From CAWCDJ01 sp963796485 (GTDB taxonomy: Bacteria > Acidobacteriota > Terriglobia > Bryobacterales > Bryobacteraceae): 64,000 nucleotides of DNA. Position numbers and translations under genes: made by a program. The stretch covers positions 1,364,001 to 1,428,000 of the forward strand of contig CAWCLV010000001.1 of NCBI GenBank assembly GCA_963796485.1, in the 5' to 3' direction. This document shows, one piece after another, positions 27,223 to 35,110 of this stretch. Position 1 is the first letter of the stretch. Each line of letters starts with the position of its first letter. The notes under the pieces were generated by a model, which worked only from the letters and a program-made list of their open reading frames with translations, was not told where the DNA came from and made no database searches.

Positions 27223-28131
27223 TTACCCTAGCCGAGACGCCTCGAACAACGCACCCTCGGCTGGGCCATGGCGCGGTGGGCCGCACTGGACCCCGGATTC
27301 CAACTCTGCCAGGAGGCGGAAACGCTCCAGGACCAGGCGGCTTTCGAATACACCGCCGATATGGGCCAGGTAAACGGGATCGCCGGAGTGCCAGAGCCGG
27401 CCGTGAACGGACATCGCGAGCACCGCGAGTTCCTGGGCGGCGCGGTTCAGAATGTCGAGCGCCACGGTATCCGACTCCGCGGCGGCCTGATCCACCAGCG
27501 GCGCTAAGGTCGCCACCCGGGAACGCGGCCACTCGGGACCGTAGAAGCGGTGGAGCATGGCGTTGGCGTCGGCCGAACCGGTCGCTTCGAGGAGGATGTC
27601 GTGGAGCCGCGTCGGCGGGCCCCAGCCTTCGTGCACCCTCAGGGCGGCGCGGACGGACTGGCGGACGATATCGAACGCGCCGCCTTCGTCGCCGTAGACA
27701 TAACCCCAGCCGCCGGCGCGGGCGGTTCGTCCAGCAGCATTTCGGCCGTATGCGATCGAGCCGGTACCGGCGATGGTGATCATGCCCTGCCCTTCCGGCG
27801 TGGCTCCTGAAAGCGCTATCACGGCATCGGTCGTCACCAGTAGTTGTCGCGTCCGGATGATGCCGGCCAGGATAGCCTCTTTGTCTTCCGGCCCGCCGCT
27901 CATGCCGAAGCAGGCAGCCTCGAACCGGACGGTCGCCGGGTCGAGGCCAGCCTCGGCGCAGGCGGCCGCCATGCTGCCGGATACGGCCCGCTCCAGTTTC
28001 GCCCGGCCCTCGGCGGCGGCGGCGTGGTTGCAGGGTCCGGCTTCGCCCGTGCCGAGGACGCGGCCGGTCTCATCGCCGATGACGGCCGTAGTGCCGGATT
28101 GCCCGCCGTCCACCCCCAGGAAAAGTCTCAT
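27223..28131 (-). CDS. BadF/BadG-type sugar kinase (N-acetylglucosamine kinase-like)
   Basis: A 302-residue protein of the ASKHA ATPase fold. The phosphate-1 motif is FLGVDGGQSGTTAVIGD at about 4-20. The central TIAGTGSIAYGRN (phosphate-2 region) is at about 120, followed by GGWGYVYGDEGGAFDIV with the conserved GDEGS-like segment. This subgroup includes eukaryotic NAGK and bacterial MurK-type kinases that phosphorylate GlcNAc or MurNAc, so amino-sugar recycling is likely; BadF-like dehydratase activators would need cluster cysteines that are absent here. The ATG overlaps the stop of the GT-C-like gene by 4 bases (ATGA), so the two are translationally coupled. Confidence 0.87.
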   Translation of the reverse strand: MRLFLGVDGGQSGTTAVIGDETGRVLGTGEAGPCNHAAAAEGRAKLERAVSGSMAAACAEAGLDPATVRFEAACFGMSGGPEDKEAILAGIIRTRQLLVTTDAVIALSGATPEGQGMITIAGTGSIAYGRNAAGRTARAGGWGYVYGDEGGAFDIVRQSVRAALRVHEGWGPPTRLHDILLEATGSADANAMLHRFYGPEWPRSRVATLAPLVDQAAAESDTVALDILNRAAQELAVLAMSVHGRLWHSGDPVYLAHIGGVFESRLVLERFRLLAELESGVQCGPPRHGPAEGALFEASRLG

Positions 28132-30275
28132 GGCAGTTGGTATAGCCTCGCTCCTTTGTATTCGCCCACCGGGCGGACGCCCCAGCCGGCGGCGTCACGC
28201 CGCAGCGCATCCGCGCCGAATTCGCCATCGAACAGCAGAAGGTAGTCGATCCCGCGCTGTTTCAGCAGCTCCGCAGCCTGCCGGCGCAGGTCGGGTGGCG
28301 GCACGGATGCGAACTCCGGGGTCCCGGCCAAAACCGTCCAGCGTCCGGCGGTCCGGCCCTCCAACCTGAGGCCGATCTGCGGCTGGTTCGGCGCGGTTTC
28401 GATCTCTAGGGTGTCGGCCGTTACCGGCGTCCCGAAAGTCACGGCGGCGGTTTCGCCCGGATGCAGGGTGTCGCCGCACTTCCAAAACGTCACCAGGCGG
28501 CCATCCAGAATATTTCCGATCCCCCAAGGGTAAGGGTCGGCTTGCGCGTGCCAGGCGGGGGTTGGCGCCGCCTCATGCGTTCCATCGAAGACGCGCAATT
28601 CGTGAATGTACCAGACGTCGGTCCCGGTGGCGGTCTGGACCAGCCGGATGGCGTCGAGCGGCCTGCGCGGGAGGCGGAAGCGGATCCGCAGGGACGGCAT
28701 GAACTCGGGGACGAAGCCGCTCCAGAAGATGTCGCGGTCCACGATGTTGCCGGCCGCCTGATAGGCCACGCGCACGTGACGGCTGGTGTAGGCTTCGGGG
28801 ATCGGCGTGAGGGCGAAGACGGTGGACGCGGGCGGGGTCAGGCGGTCGAGCATGCGGGTGGCGCCGTAGAAGTAGAGATTGGATTCGAGGAAGCCGTCTT
28901 CCGGCTTGATGCGCAGCGCCTCCCGGTACGGCACCTTGACCAGGTGCCAGGCGTCCGCGTGGCAATAGAGGCGGACCACGGAGGGCCAGGAGAGGACGGC
29001 GTGGATCACGGCGAGCGCGACCAGCAGCGTCGGAATCCCGGCGAGCGCAATAGTCATCGCCAAAGCGACGAAGGGCAGGACCGGGATGAGGAAGCGCGTC
29101 CCGATATTGCTGAAGTAGGTCGCGCCAAAGACGGCTGCGGCGAGCAGCAGCTGGCGGCCCTCAGGACGGCGCAGCGACCAGAGAGCTAGCGGGGCGAGCA
29201 GGAAGACCGGGCCAAGCAAACCGGAGAGCGAACCGTAGGTGGTCACCTGCATGGGAATCTCCCAACGGCTCTTCAGGTCGTAGTGCGCCATGTGGGCGCG
29301 GTACTCGCGCTCGAATGCCACGGTGACGTTCGGATTCGGAAACACGCGGTTAAAAAACGGGGCGACCGGGTTCCCTACCTCGATCCAGTTCTTCGCCAGC
29401 CAGGGGGTGATCATGACTGCCGCCATCGCTGCGACGATGGCGCAGTCGCGGAGGCGGCGGCTCTTCCACGCCACGAATCCGATGGCGTAGGGCACGGCGA
29501 CCCAGGCGGTGAGTTTGGCGGCATAGGCGAAGCCCGCCATCACTCCGATCGCCGCGAGGAGACGGGTCGAAGGCCGGCTGGCCCAGAGTTGCAGCAGGTG
29601 GAACAGCGTAAAGGCGATGGCGGCGACCGCGACGTCGATATACGCGCTGGTACCCACGACGCCGACGACGGGGCTCGCAAACACGAGAACGGCGGCGCAG
29701 AGCCCGGGGATGCGGTGCCCGCGATCGGCGGCATACCGGTAGACCTGCCAGACGAGCGCGACCAGGAAGACGAGATGCAGCGTGGCGGCGGCCGAGTGCT
29801 TCCCCAAGGCGAACGCCACCACGTAGAGCATCTCGACGCCCTGCGTGAGGCTGGCATAGAGGTTATCGGTGATGGCGTGGAAGCCGTGTTCGCGGAGGTA
29901 GCGGGACACCAGCCCGAGGTGATAACGGCTGCCATCGAAGCTGAACTCGGGGGCCATGGCGTTGGCCAGGTAGAGGATGAAAAAGACGGCGAAGAGGACG
30001 ACGAAGAGGCACGCGAGGCGGCCCGATCCCTTACGGTCGCGGCTCTGTATGCGGGGGTGCGCAATGAGGAGAACCAATGCGCCGAGGGCGAGGAAAACCC
30101 ACGGAGAGGCCAGGCCGGCGGAACAGAGCAGGAACACCGCGAGGCTGACGGCGGCGGCGCCCGTCACCAGGCGAATCGCGGGGTCGCGCGACTCGGCGCC
30201 GAGCATCAGGCTGCCGGAAGCCCAGCAGGCGCTCGCGGTAAAAGCCGCTCCAAACAGGATAGCCAGTGGCTGCAA
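28128..30275 (-). CDS. Polytopic GT-C-like membrane protein (putative glycosyltransferase), copy 2
   Basis: A 715-residue paralogue of the protein at 22380-24164. Both begin with the same kind of hydrophobic segment and share the loop motif, here MAPEFSFDGSRYHLG at 107-121 (D114). About 11 membrane helices precede a C-terminal extracytoplasmic region of about 260 residues. This region contains a beta-sandwich-like segment (around RIRFRLPRRPLDAIRLVQTA and ETAAVTFGTPVTADTLEIE) reminiscent of a discoidin-type carbohydrate-binding fold, and it is absent or shorter in copy 1. The start is TTG at 30275, supported by alignment with copy 1. It is coupled to the downstream BadF-type kinase. Confidence 0.75.
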   Translation of the reverse strand: MQPLAILFGAAFTASACWASGSLMLGAESRDPAIRLVTGAAAVSLAVFLLCSAGLASPWVFLALGALVLLIAHPRIQSRDRKGSGRLACLFVVLFAVFFILYLANAMAPEFSFDGSRYHLGLVSRYLREHGFHAITDNLYASLTQGVEMLYVVAFALGKHSAAATLHLVFLVALVWQVYRYAADRGHRIPGLCAAVLVFASPVVGVVGTSAYIDVAVAAIAFTLFHLLQLWASRPSTRLLAAIGVMAGFAYAAKLTAWVAVPYAIGFVAWKSRRLRDCAIVAAMAAVMITPWLAKNWIEVGNPVAPFFNRVFPNPNVTVAFEREYRAHMAHYDLKSRWEIPMQVTTYGSLSGLLGPVFLLAPLALWSLRRPEGRQLLLAAAVFGATYFSNIGTRFLIPVLPFVALAMTIALAGIPTLLVALAVIHAVLSWPSVVRLYCHADAWHLVKVPYREALRIKPEDGFLESNLYFYGATRMLDRLTPPASTVFALTPIPEAYTSRHVRVAYQAAGNIVDRDIFWSGFVPEFMPSLRIRFRLPRRPLDAIRLVQTATGTDVWYIHELRVFDGTHEAAPTPAWHAQADPYPWGIGNILDGRLVTFWKCGDTLHPGETAAVTFGTPVTADTLEIETAPNQPQIGLRLEGRTAGRWTVLAGTPEFASVPPPDLRRQAAELLKQRGIDYLLLFDGEFGADALRRDAAGWGVRPVGEYKGARLYQLP

Positions 30276-30310
30276 GAGCCGATTTTAGCAGGGGCAGGAA
30301 AACGGCAAGA

Positions 30311-30336
30311 GCGGCCGGGGCGCGAACCCCGGCCGC
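30311..30336 (-). terminator. Strong hairpin between the BON gene and the GT-C-like gene
   Basis: A perfect 10-base stem: GCGGCCGGGG (30311-30320) and CCCCGGCCGC (30327-30336), with a 6-base loop. It lies 25 bases beyond the BON stop on the minus strand and is followed only by a patchy T run (TCTTGCCGTTTTCC). It is probably a weak terminator or a 3'-end stabiliser. Confidence 0.5.
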
Positions 30337-30360
30337 CCGGATCGGCGGGATGCCTGTGGA

Positions 30361-30906
30361 CTAGCTCTTTTTCGCGGGGTGCTCCACTTGCAGGTTATTG
30401 ACGACGGGACCGAAACTCAAGCCGGCGGAAGCAGCCCGCATGCCGGCCAGTTGCTTCTGCATTTGGGTGGCGACCACCCCGGTCAGGGTCACATGCCCGT
30501 TATCGACCAGGATGTGGACGGGCGGCTGGGCCTCCATCGCGTACAGCGTGAAGCTCGGGTCGCCGTAGATGGCGCGCGCCACCTGGACCCGTAGCCGGTC
30601 ATCGAAATTGGACAGCGGCGCGATTTTCAGGCTATTCGTCACGCTGACGACGCCGGGTATACGTTTCACCACGTTCCCGATGTCCGACTTCTTGTACGGC
30701 TGATTGACTTCACCGGTCAGAACGACCTGCCCGTTCGCCACCTGGAAACTGATATCGTCCCAGATGCTGTAGTTCGGGTACATCCGAATTTCGTGCGTCA
30801 CCCGTTTCGCGATCGCCTGATCGCCCAGCGAGGTGGCTCCCTGATCGGGTGCGGCCATCAGAATGCCCCCCACGATCACCATACTTGCCAGCAGCCTCAT
30901 CTTCAT
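30361..30906 (-). CDS. Exported protein with two BON domains
   Basis: A 181-residue protein with a signal peptide (about 1-19, VIVGGILMAAP) and two BON domains: about 30-100 (KRVTHEIRMYP, GQVVLTGEVNQPYKKSDI, VKRIPGVVSVTNSLKI) and 105-172 (VQVARAIYG, GHVTLTGVVATQMQKQ). BON domains bind phospholipid membranes or peptidoglycan, as in OsmY and its relatives, so an envelope-protection role is likely. GGAGGA on the minus strand lies 9 bases before the ATG at 30906, which decides it over the ATG two codons later. Confidence 0.9.
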   Translation of the reverse strand: MKMRLLASMVIVGGILMAAPDQGATSLGDQAIAKRVTHEIRMYPNYSIWDDISFQVANGQVVLTGEVNQPYKKSDIGNVVKRIPGVVSVTNSLKIAPLSNFDDRLRVQVARAIYGDPSFTLYAMEAQPPVHILVDNGHVTLTGVVATQMQKQLAGMRAASAGLSFGPVVNNLQVEHPAKKS

Positions 30907-30998
30907 CGCTCTCTGTCCTCCTATCTGTAGAAACGCAGGCGGAGGCAAAGGGGTTTACGCCGTAATGTAAATACTTTGTAAGCGCGATTGAGGAAACT

Positions 30999-31658
30999 TT
31001 ACGCAGTCTTGTCTTTTGCGTAGCACACGGAGTTCAGGTCGCACTCGGCGCATTTCGGATTGCGTGCGACACAGAGGGCGCGGCCATGCAGGATCACCTG
31101 GTGGGCAAACAGGATCCAGCGGTCGCGCGGAATGATCTTCATGAGGTCCTGCTCGATCTTGACGGGGTCGGTGTTCCTGGTGAGGTCGAGGCGTTGCGCG
31201 ATGCGCTGCACGTGGGTATCGACCACAATGCCGGAAGCGATGCCGTAGGCGGTACCGAGCACGACGTTCGCCGTCTTCCGCGCGGCGCCGGGGATGGTCA
31301 GCAGCTCTTCCATGGTTTTCGGCACCTGTCCGCCGAATTCGGAGACCACGCGCTGCGCGGCGCCGACAATCGACTTCGCCTTGTTGTTGAAGAAGCCGGT
31401 GCTGCGGATGTCGTTGGCCAGCACTTCGGGGCGGACGGCGGCAAAGTCCTTGGGCGTCGGGTATTTGGCGAACAGTCCGGGCGTCACCTCGTTGACGCGC
31501 TTATCGGTGCACTGCGCGGAAAGAATGGTGGCGACCAGCAGTTCCCACGGGTTGTTGTGGTGGAGCGCGCAGGTGGCGCCGGGGTACATGCGGTCCAGGC
31601 GGCGCAGGATCTCCTCCACGCGCACCTTGCGTTCGGCTGCGGTCCTGGGCCGTTTCAC
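30999..31658 (-). CDS. nth: Endonuclease III (DNA glycosylase/AP lyase)
   Basis: A 219-residue helix-hairpin-helix DNA glycosylase that removes oxidised pyrimidines and nicks abasic sites. The hairpin with the catalytic lysine is LLTIPGAARKTANVVLG, the catalytic aspartate is in GIVVDTHVQR, and the C-terminal [4Fe-4S] ligands follow the C-x6-C-x2-C-x5-C pattern in CVARNPKCAECDLNSVC. Length is normal for the family. The GTG at 31658 gives a normal N-terminus, but it lies only 6 bases from the divergent start at 31665, so promoters for both must lie inside neighbouring coding sequence or one start is wrong. Confidence 0.94.
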   Translation of the reverse strand: MKRPRTAAERKVRVEEILRRLDRMYPGATCALHHNNPWELLVATILSAQCTDKRVNEVTPGLFAKYPTPKDFAAVRPEVLANDIRSTGFFNNKAKSIVGAAQRVVSEFGGQVPKTMEELLTIPGAARKTANVVLGTAYGIASGIVVDTHVQRIAQRLDLTRNTDPVKIEQDLMKIIPRDRWILFAHQVILHGRALCVARNPKCAECDLNSVCYAKDKTA

Positions 31659-31664
31659 GTAAGC

Positions 31665-33098
31665 TTGTACTTGGTCCTGCGGACGCGCCTTCTTCTGCTC
31701 GCCGCGGCGCTGATCGCTTTCGGCGCTTCGCTTGGTTCGGGCTTTCACTTCGACGATTATGCCATGTTCTCGGACCCCGTCCTTACGTCGGGCTCGGGGT
31801 GGAGCGGGGTGTGGGCGCTCCGGCAGACCAGACCGCTGACGTACTTCACGTTCTGGTTGAACTACCAGGTGGGCGGCGGCGATCCCCTGGGATACCACCT
31901 TTTCAATCTCGCGCTGCATTTGGGAGTGGTGCTGCTGCTGTTCGAGTGCCTGCGGCGGCTGATGCCGGAGGCGCCGGCGGCGCTCGCGGCGGCGATTTTC
32001 GCGGTACATCCGATGCAGGCGGAAGCGGTGGATTACGTCTGGGGGCGGGCCATCGTGCTGGCGACGCTGCTATGCCTGGCCGCGTTCTACGAGTGGATCG
32101 AAGGACGCGAGTGGGCGGCGGTGGCGTGGTTCGCGGCGGCCTTGCTGGCGAAGGAAGAGGTGGCCGCGTTTCCGCTCGCGCTGGCGGTGCTGCCGAAGAC
32201 CAAGGGACGGCCGTGGAGCGCGGCGTGGTGGTCGATGATCGCGCTGGCGGGAGCGGCGGGAGCGCGGGTGATCTGGGCCATCTCGAAAACTCCGGGCGTG
32301 GATGCGGGGATCTCGCCCGCCCGCTATTTTCTGGCTGAGGGCGCCGTCGTGCTGCGGTATTTGTGGCTGCTGGTGGTGCCGTACGGATTGACGGTGGATC
32401 CCGACGTGCGGGTTCCGGCGGTCTGGCTGGGGCTGGCGGCGTGGGTTGCGGTGGCGGCGATCGCGTGGGCGGCGTGGCGATATTCGCGGTGGGCGCTGGC
32501 GGGGCTGCTGCTGTTGATTCCGAGTTCGACGGTATTTCCGGCGGCGGATCTTGCGGCGGACCGGCGGATGTATCTGCCGCTGTTGTTCCTGGTCGCGGCA
32601 GTGGGTGTTGCGGCGCAGGCCCGGCGGCCTGCGCCGGGCAGGCCAGGAGGCCTACCCTACCTGGTTGTCGGGGTTTTGGGCGTTCTCGGTTTCGTGCGGA
32701 CCGAGGTCTGGATGACGGATCGGGCGCTTTGGACGGAGGCGGTGGAACGGGCGCCCCGGAAGGTCCGGCCGAAGATCCAACTGGCACGGGCGTTGCCCGC
32801 GGCACAGGCACTGGAGGTGCTGGGGCAGGCGGAAGCGCTGGATCCGCACGATCCGGCTGTTCCGGCGGAGATCGGGAAGACGCTACTGGCGGAAGGACAG
32901 GCGGAGGCGGCGCTCAGCGAGTTCGGGCGCGCCCTGGCGCTCGATCCTCACAACGCCCTTTATATCAATGACCGCGGCGTTGCGCTCGCGGCGCTCGGTC
33001 AAAACGACGCGGCGCGGGGCGATTTCGAACGGGCGCTGGCGACAGATCCCAACCTGGCGGAAGCCCGGCAGAACCTGCTCAAGCTCCAGGGGAAGTGA
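31665..33098 (+). CDS. TMTC-like membrane protein with C-terminal TPR repeats
   Basis: A 477-residue protein. The N-terminal ~340 residues form about nine membrane helices with features of the TMTC/GT-C group: FHFDDY in the first loop (acidic pair typical of the catalytic loop) and AIFAVHPMQAEAVDYVWGR, which matches the conserved HPxxxEAVAxxxGR motif. The last ~110 residues hold two to three TPR units (LEVLGQAEALDPHDPAVPAE, ALSEFGRALALDPHN, ARGDFERALATDPN). TMTC proteins transfer mannose from a lipid carrier in eukaryotes; the bacterial role is unknown. The start is uncertain: TTG at 31665 or 31671, as no ATG precedes the first helix. It contains an in-frame copy of the dispersed repeat at 32639-32660. 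Confidence 0.78.
   Translation: MYLVLRTRLLLLAAALIAFGASLGSGFHFDDYAMFSDPVLTSGSGWSGVWALRQTRPLTYFTFWLNYQVGGGDPLGYHLFNLALHLGVVLLLFECLRRLMPEAPAALAAAIFAVHPMQAEAVDYVWGRAIVLATLLCLAAFYEWIEGREWAAVAWFAAALLAKEEVAAFPLALAVLPKTKGRPWSAAWWSMIALAGAAGARVIWAISKTPGVDAGISPARYFLAEGAVVLRYLWLLVVPYGLTVDPDVRVPAVWLGLAAWVAVAAIAWAAWRYSRWALAGLLLLIPSSTVFPAADLAADRRMYLPLLFLVAAVGVAAQARRPAPGRPGGLPYLVVGVLGVLGFVRTEVWMTDRALWTEAVERAPRKVRPKIQLARALPAAQALEVLGQAEALDPHDPAVPAEIGKTLLAEGQAEAALSEFGRALALDPHNALYINDRGVALAALGQNDAARGDFERALATDPNLAEARQNLLKLQGK
32639..32660 (+). repeat. Copy B of the dispersed 22-base repeat, inside a coding region
   Basis: Begins CAGGCCAGGAGG and ends CCTACCCTAC. It is immediately preceded by a palindrome (GGCGCAGGCCCGGCGGCCTG... 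at about 32612-32637), as in the intergenic cluster near 19744-19785. In frame it encodes the hydrophilic GRPGGLPY-type stretch that interrupts two membrane segments of the TMTC-like protein. Confidence 0.65.
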
Positions 33099-33834
33099 TC
33101 TGAACGTCCGTGCTGACGTTTTGCCAGTCCGGCAACTCGTAGATCTTGAGCTTGCTGTTGAGCGGTACGCTCAGCTCTTTCGATTCCCACGGCGCGAGGT
33201 TGGTGCTGAACGTGAACGTTCCGGCGGCATCCTCTTCGGAGGTCCGGGTCCGGCCCCATACCGTGACGTTACCCGCGAGCCCGTTGATCTCTGCCTGTGA
33301 ATGGTTCACCACCAGGAATTTCACCTCGGTCTTCTTTTTCGCATTCTCGATGAAGCGGACGCCGGTGATCTCGATATATTTCTGAAGAGTGTTTACCGGC
33401 GCGCCTGGTTTGGCGGCGGGGCTCTCCACGTTGGCCGAGGGCTTGGTCGGGGCGCTCCTGGCCGCGCCTACCAGCCAGTAGATCCCGCCAACGAGGCCCA
33501 CGAATGCGAACGCGAACACAACCGTCAGCAACCACGTCGGCAGTCCGCCGCGACGGGCCGGCGCCGGAGGCGGTTGGTACGCGGCCACATGAACGGGTGC
33601 GGGCGGCGGCGCATACTGCTGCGGCGGCGGCGGCGCGTACTGCTGCGGCGGCGGCGCGTACTGCTGCTGCGGCGGCGCGTACTCGGGTTGAGGCTGGGAC
33701 TGCGGTTGTGGCGGAGCCACCGCGCCCGCCGCGACGGCCTCGGCCGGTTGCGCCGCTTTGTTCGAGCAGTCGGGGCAGTCCGTGTAAGCTGGGGGTACTT
33801 CGCGCCCGCATTGGGGGCAGATCCAGGTAAACAT
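33079..33834 (-). CDS. Zinc-ribbon membrane protein with Pro/Gln-rich linker
   Basis: A 251-residue protein. A zinc ribbon lies at 6-23 (ICPQCG and DCPDCS). Residues about 40-85 are a low-complexity linker of repeated YAPPPQQ-like units. One membrane helix is at about 100-122. The C-terminal ~105 residues form a beta-rich domain (YIEITGVRFIEN, VKFLVVNHSQAEINGLAGN, LAPWESKELSVPL) like the FxLYD/LEA-type fold that often follows zinc ribbons in bacterial anchor proteins. The ribbon would face the cytoplasm and the beta domain the periplasm. Function is unknown. Its 3' end overlaps the convergent TPR gene by 20 bases. Confidence 0.82.
   Translation of the reverse strand: MFTWICPQCGREVPPAYTDCPDCSNKAAQPAEAVAAGAVAPPQPQSQPQPEYAPPQQQYAPPPQQYAPPPPQQYAPPPAPVHVAAYQPPPAPARRGGLPTWLLTVVFAFAFVGLVGGIYWLVGAARSAPTKPSANVESPAAKPGAPVNTLQKYIEITGVRFIENAKKKTEVKFLVVNHSQAEINGLAGNVTVWGRTRTSEEDAAGTFTFSTNLAPWESKELSVPLNSKLKIYELPDWQNVSTDVQITSPGA
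33604..33681 (-). repeat. Low-complexity repeats encoding the YAPPPQQ linker
   Basis: Imperfect units of about 21-27 bases built from GCGTACTGCTG and runs of GGC. They encode the repeated Tyr-Ala-Pro-Pro-Pro-Gln-Gln linker of the zinc-ribbon protein and are prone to length change in multiples of three. Confidence 0.75.
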
Positions 33835-33849
33835 GCGATCTTCTCTCTT

Positions 33850-34509
33850 TTACTGTACCGCTTGCCCTTGGTTCCGTAGACCGATGAAGGAATACAACCG
33901 TCCGGCGGCGTCCTTATCGCGGCGGAATGAGTGAAACTCTGCGGGCAAGCACATCGTGCACAAGTTCGACGCGTAGATCCGGCCGGGCGTTACGCCGGCG
34001 GCGATCAACTGGCGGCGGTTGATCCCGGGCAGGTCGAGGCGGGTCCTTCCCTGCCCTCCGAATTGTGCGGAGACTTCCGGCCCCACCTCGTAACAGCACT
34101 CTCCGATACCCGGACCGATGGCCGCCTCCAGATTGGACGGTTCGGTACCGAAGCGGGAGCGCATTTCGGTAATGGCGCGCTGCGCGATTCCGGCGGCGGT
34201 GCCGCGCCACCCGGCATGGACGGCCGCGACCGCACGCCGGCGGGGGTCCACCAGCAGGATCGGGATGCAGTCCGCGGTCTTGACGGCAACCACGGCGCCG
34301 GGTGCGTTTTCGAGCAGTGCGTCGCCATGGCCAAGCATGCCCGTGCGGCCACCGGCGGCGACACAGTCGGCCGAGTGCACCTGCTTCAGCGTGGCGAGGT
34401 TGGCGAACTTGGCGGGGATATCGGCAAGGCGCGTCCCGAACCCGTGGATCAACCACTCGAAACGGTCGAACTCGGAGACGCGGTAAACCTGGGAATTCCG
34501 GTAGAACAC
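33850..34509 (-). CDS. pgeF: Peptidoglycan editing factor (YfiH/DUF152 family)
   Basis: A 219-residue member of the family long labelled polyphenol oxidase or laccase. E. coli YfiH/PgeF removes wrongly incorporated residues from peptidoglycan precursors. Conserved features are LKQVHSADC, DALLENAPG, VKTADCIPILLVD, AAVHAGWRGTAAGI, IGPGIGECCYEVG and SNLCTMC with FHSFRRDKDAAGR; together they hold the His/Cys metal site. It starts with GTG 3 bases after the NuoB stop, so it is probably translated from the same message. Length is slightly shorter than the usual 240. Confidence 0.9.
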   Translation of the reverse strand: MFYRNSQVYRVSEFDRFEWLIHGFGTRLADIPAKFANLATLKQVHSADCVAAGGRTGMLGHGDALLENAPGAVVAVKTADCIPILLVDPRRRAVAAVHAGWRGTAAGIAQRAITEMRSRFGTEPSNLEAAIGPGIGECCYEVGPEVSAQFGGQGRTRLDLPGINRRQLIAAGVTPGRIYASNLCTMCLPAEFHSFRRDKDAAGRLYSFIGLRNQGQAVQ

Positions 34510-34512
34510 AAC

Positions 34513-35079
34513 TTACGCGGGTTTCTGAATCTGTGCGATCCGCACCTGCTGCTTGAAATTCTCAAGCATCGACTCATCCAGCCGGATCTCGGTGGGCCGC
34601 TTCACCAGCGTGGTCATCTGGTCGATTTTATCCTGCAGCTTCATGAGCCCGTAGAACAGGTTTTCGGGGCGGGGCGGGCAGCCGGTGATGTAGACATCCA
34701 CCGGCACGATTTTATCGACGCCCTGGAGCGTTGCGTAGGTATTGAACGGGCCGCCGACGCTGGAGCAGGCGCCCATCGAAATGCACCATTTGGGATCGGG
34801 CATCTGGTCCCAAATCCGCTTTAACACCGGCCCCATTTTCAGGGTGACCGTGCCGGCCACAATCATGAGGTCCGATTGGCGCGGGCTGGGGCGGAAAACT
34901 TCGGCGCCGAACCGGGCGATATCGAACCGCGACGTGCTGGAGGCGATCATTTCGATGGCGCAGCACGCCAGGCCGAAAGTGAGGGGCCAAATGGAAGAGT
35001 GGCGGGCCCAGTTGAACACATAGTCCACGGACGTAGTAACCACGTTCCGCTCGAACTGGTTCTGGATAAAAGATGCCAT
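34513..35079 (-). CDS. nuoB: Solitary NADH-quinone oxidoreductase subunit B
   Basis: A 188-residue NuoB/PSST-type subunit that carries the terminal [4Fe-4S] cluster N2 and helps form the quinone site of complex I. All four cluster cysteines are present: C39 and C40 in GLACCAIEM, C105 in MGACSSVGG and C134 in ITGCPPRPEN. The VFRPSPRQSDLMIVAGTV segment is typical. No other nuo gene lies in this window: upstream is an ADOP permease, downstream is pgeF. It is either a separated subunit of the cell's complex I or a second copy. An ATG with weak upstream purines is used. Confidence 0.92.
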   Translation of the reverse strand: MASFIQNQFERNVVTTSVDYVFNWARHSSIWPLTFGLACCAIEMIASSTSRFDIARFGAEVFRPSPRQSDLMIVAGTVTLKMGPVLKRIWDQMPDPKWCISMGACSSVGGPFNTYATLQGVDKIVPVDVYITGCPPRPENLFYGLMKLQDKIDQMTTLVKRPTEIRLDESMLENFKQQVRIAQIQKPA

Positions 35080-35110
35080 GGTGCTTTCACCCGAATTGTA
35101 TCACCATAGC

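Noticed and set aside
31086..31664. Longer N-terminus for the TMTC-like protein
   Set aside because: It is antisense to endonuclease III and has no membrane or domain character.
33850..34509. Multicopper laccase
   Set aside because: Older label for the YfiH family; the motifs are those of PgeF and no copper-binding His-x-His sets of true laccases are present.
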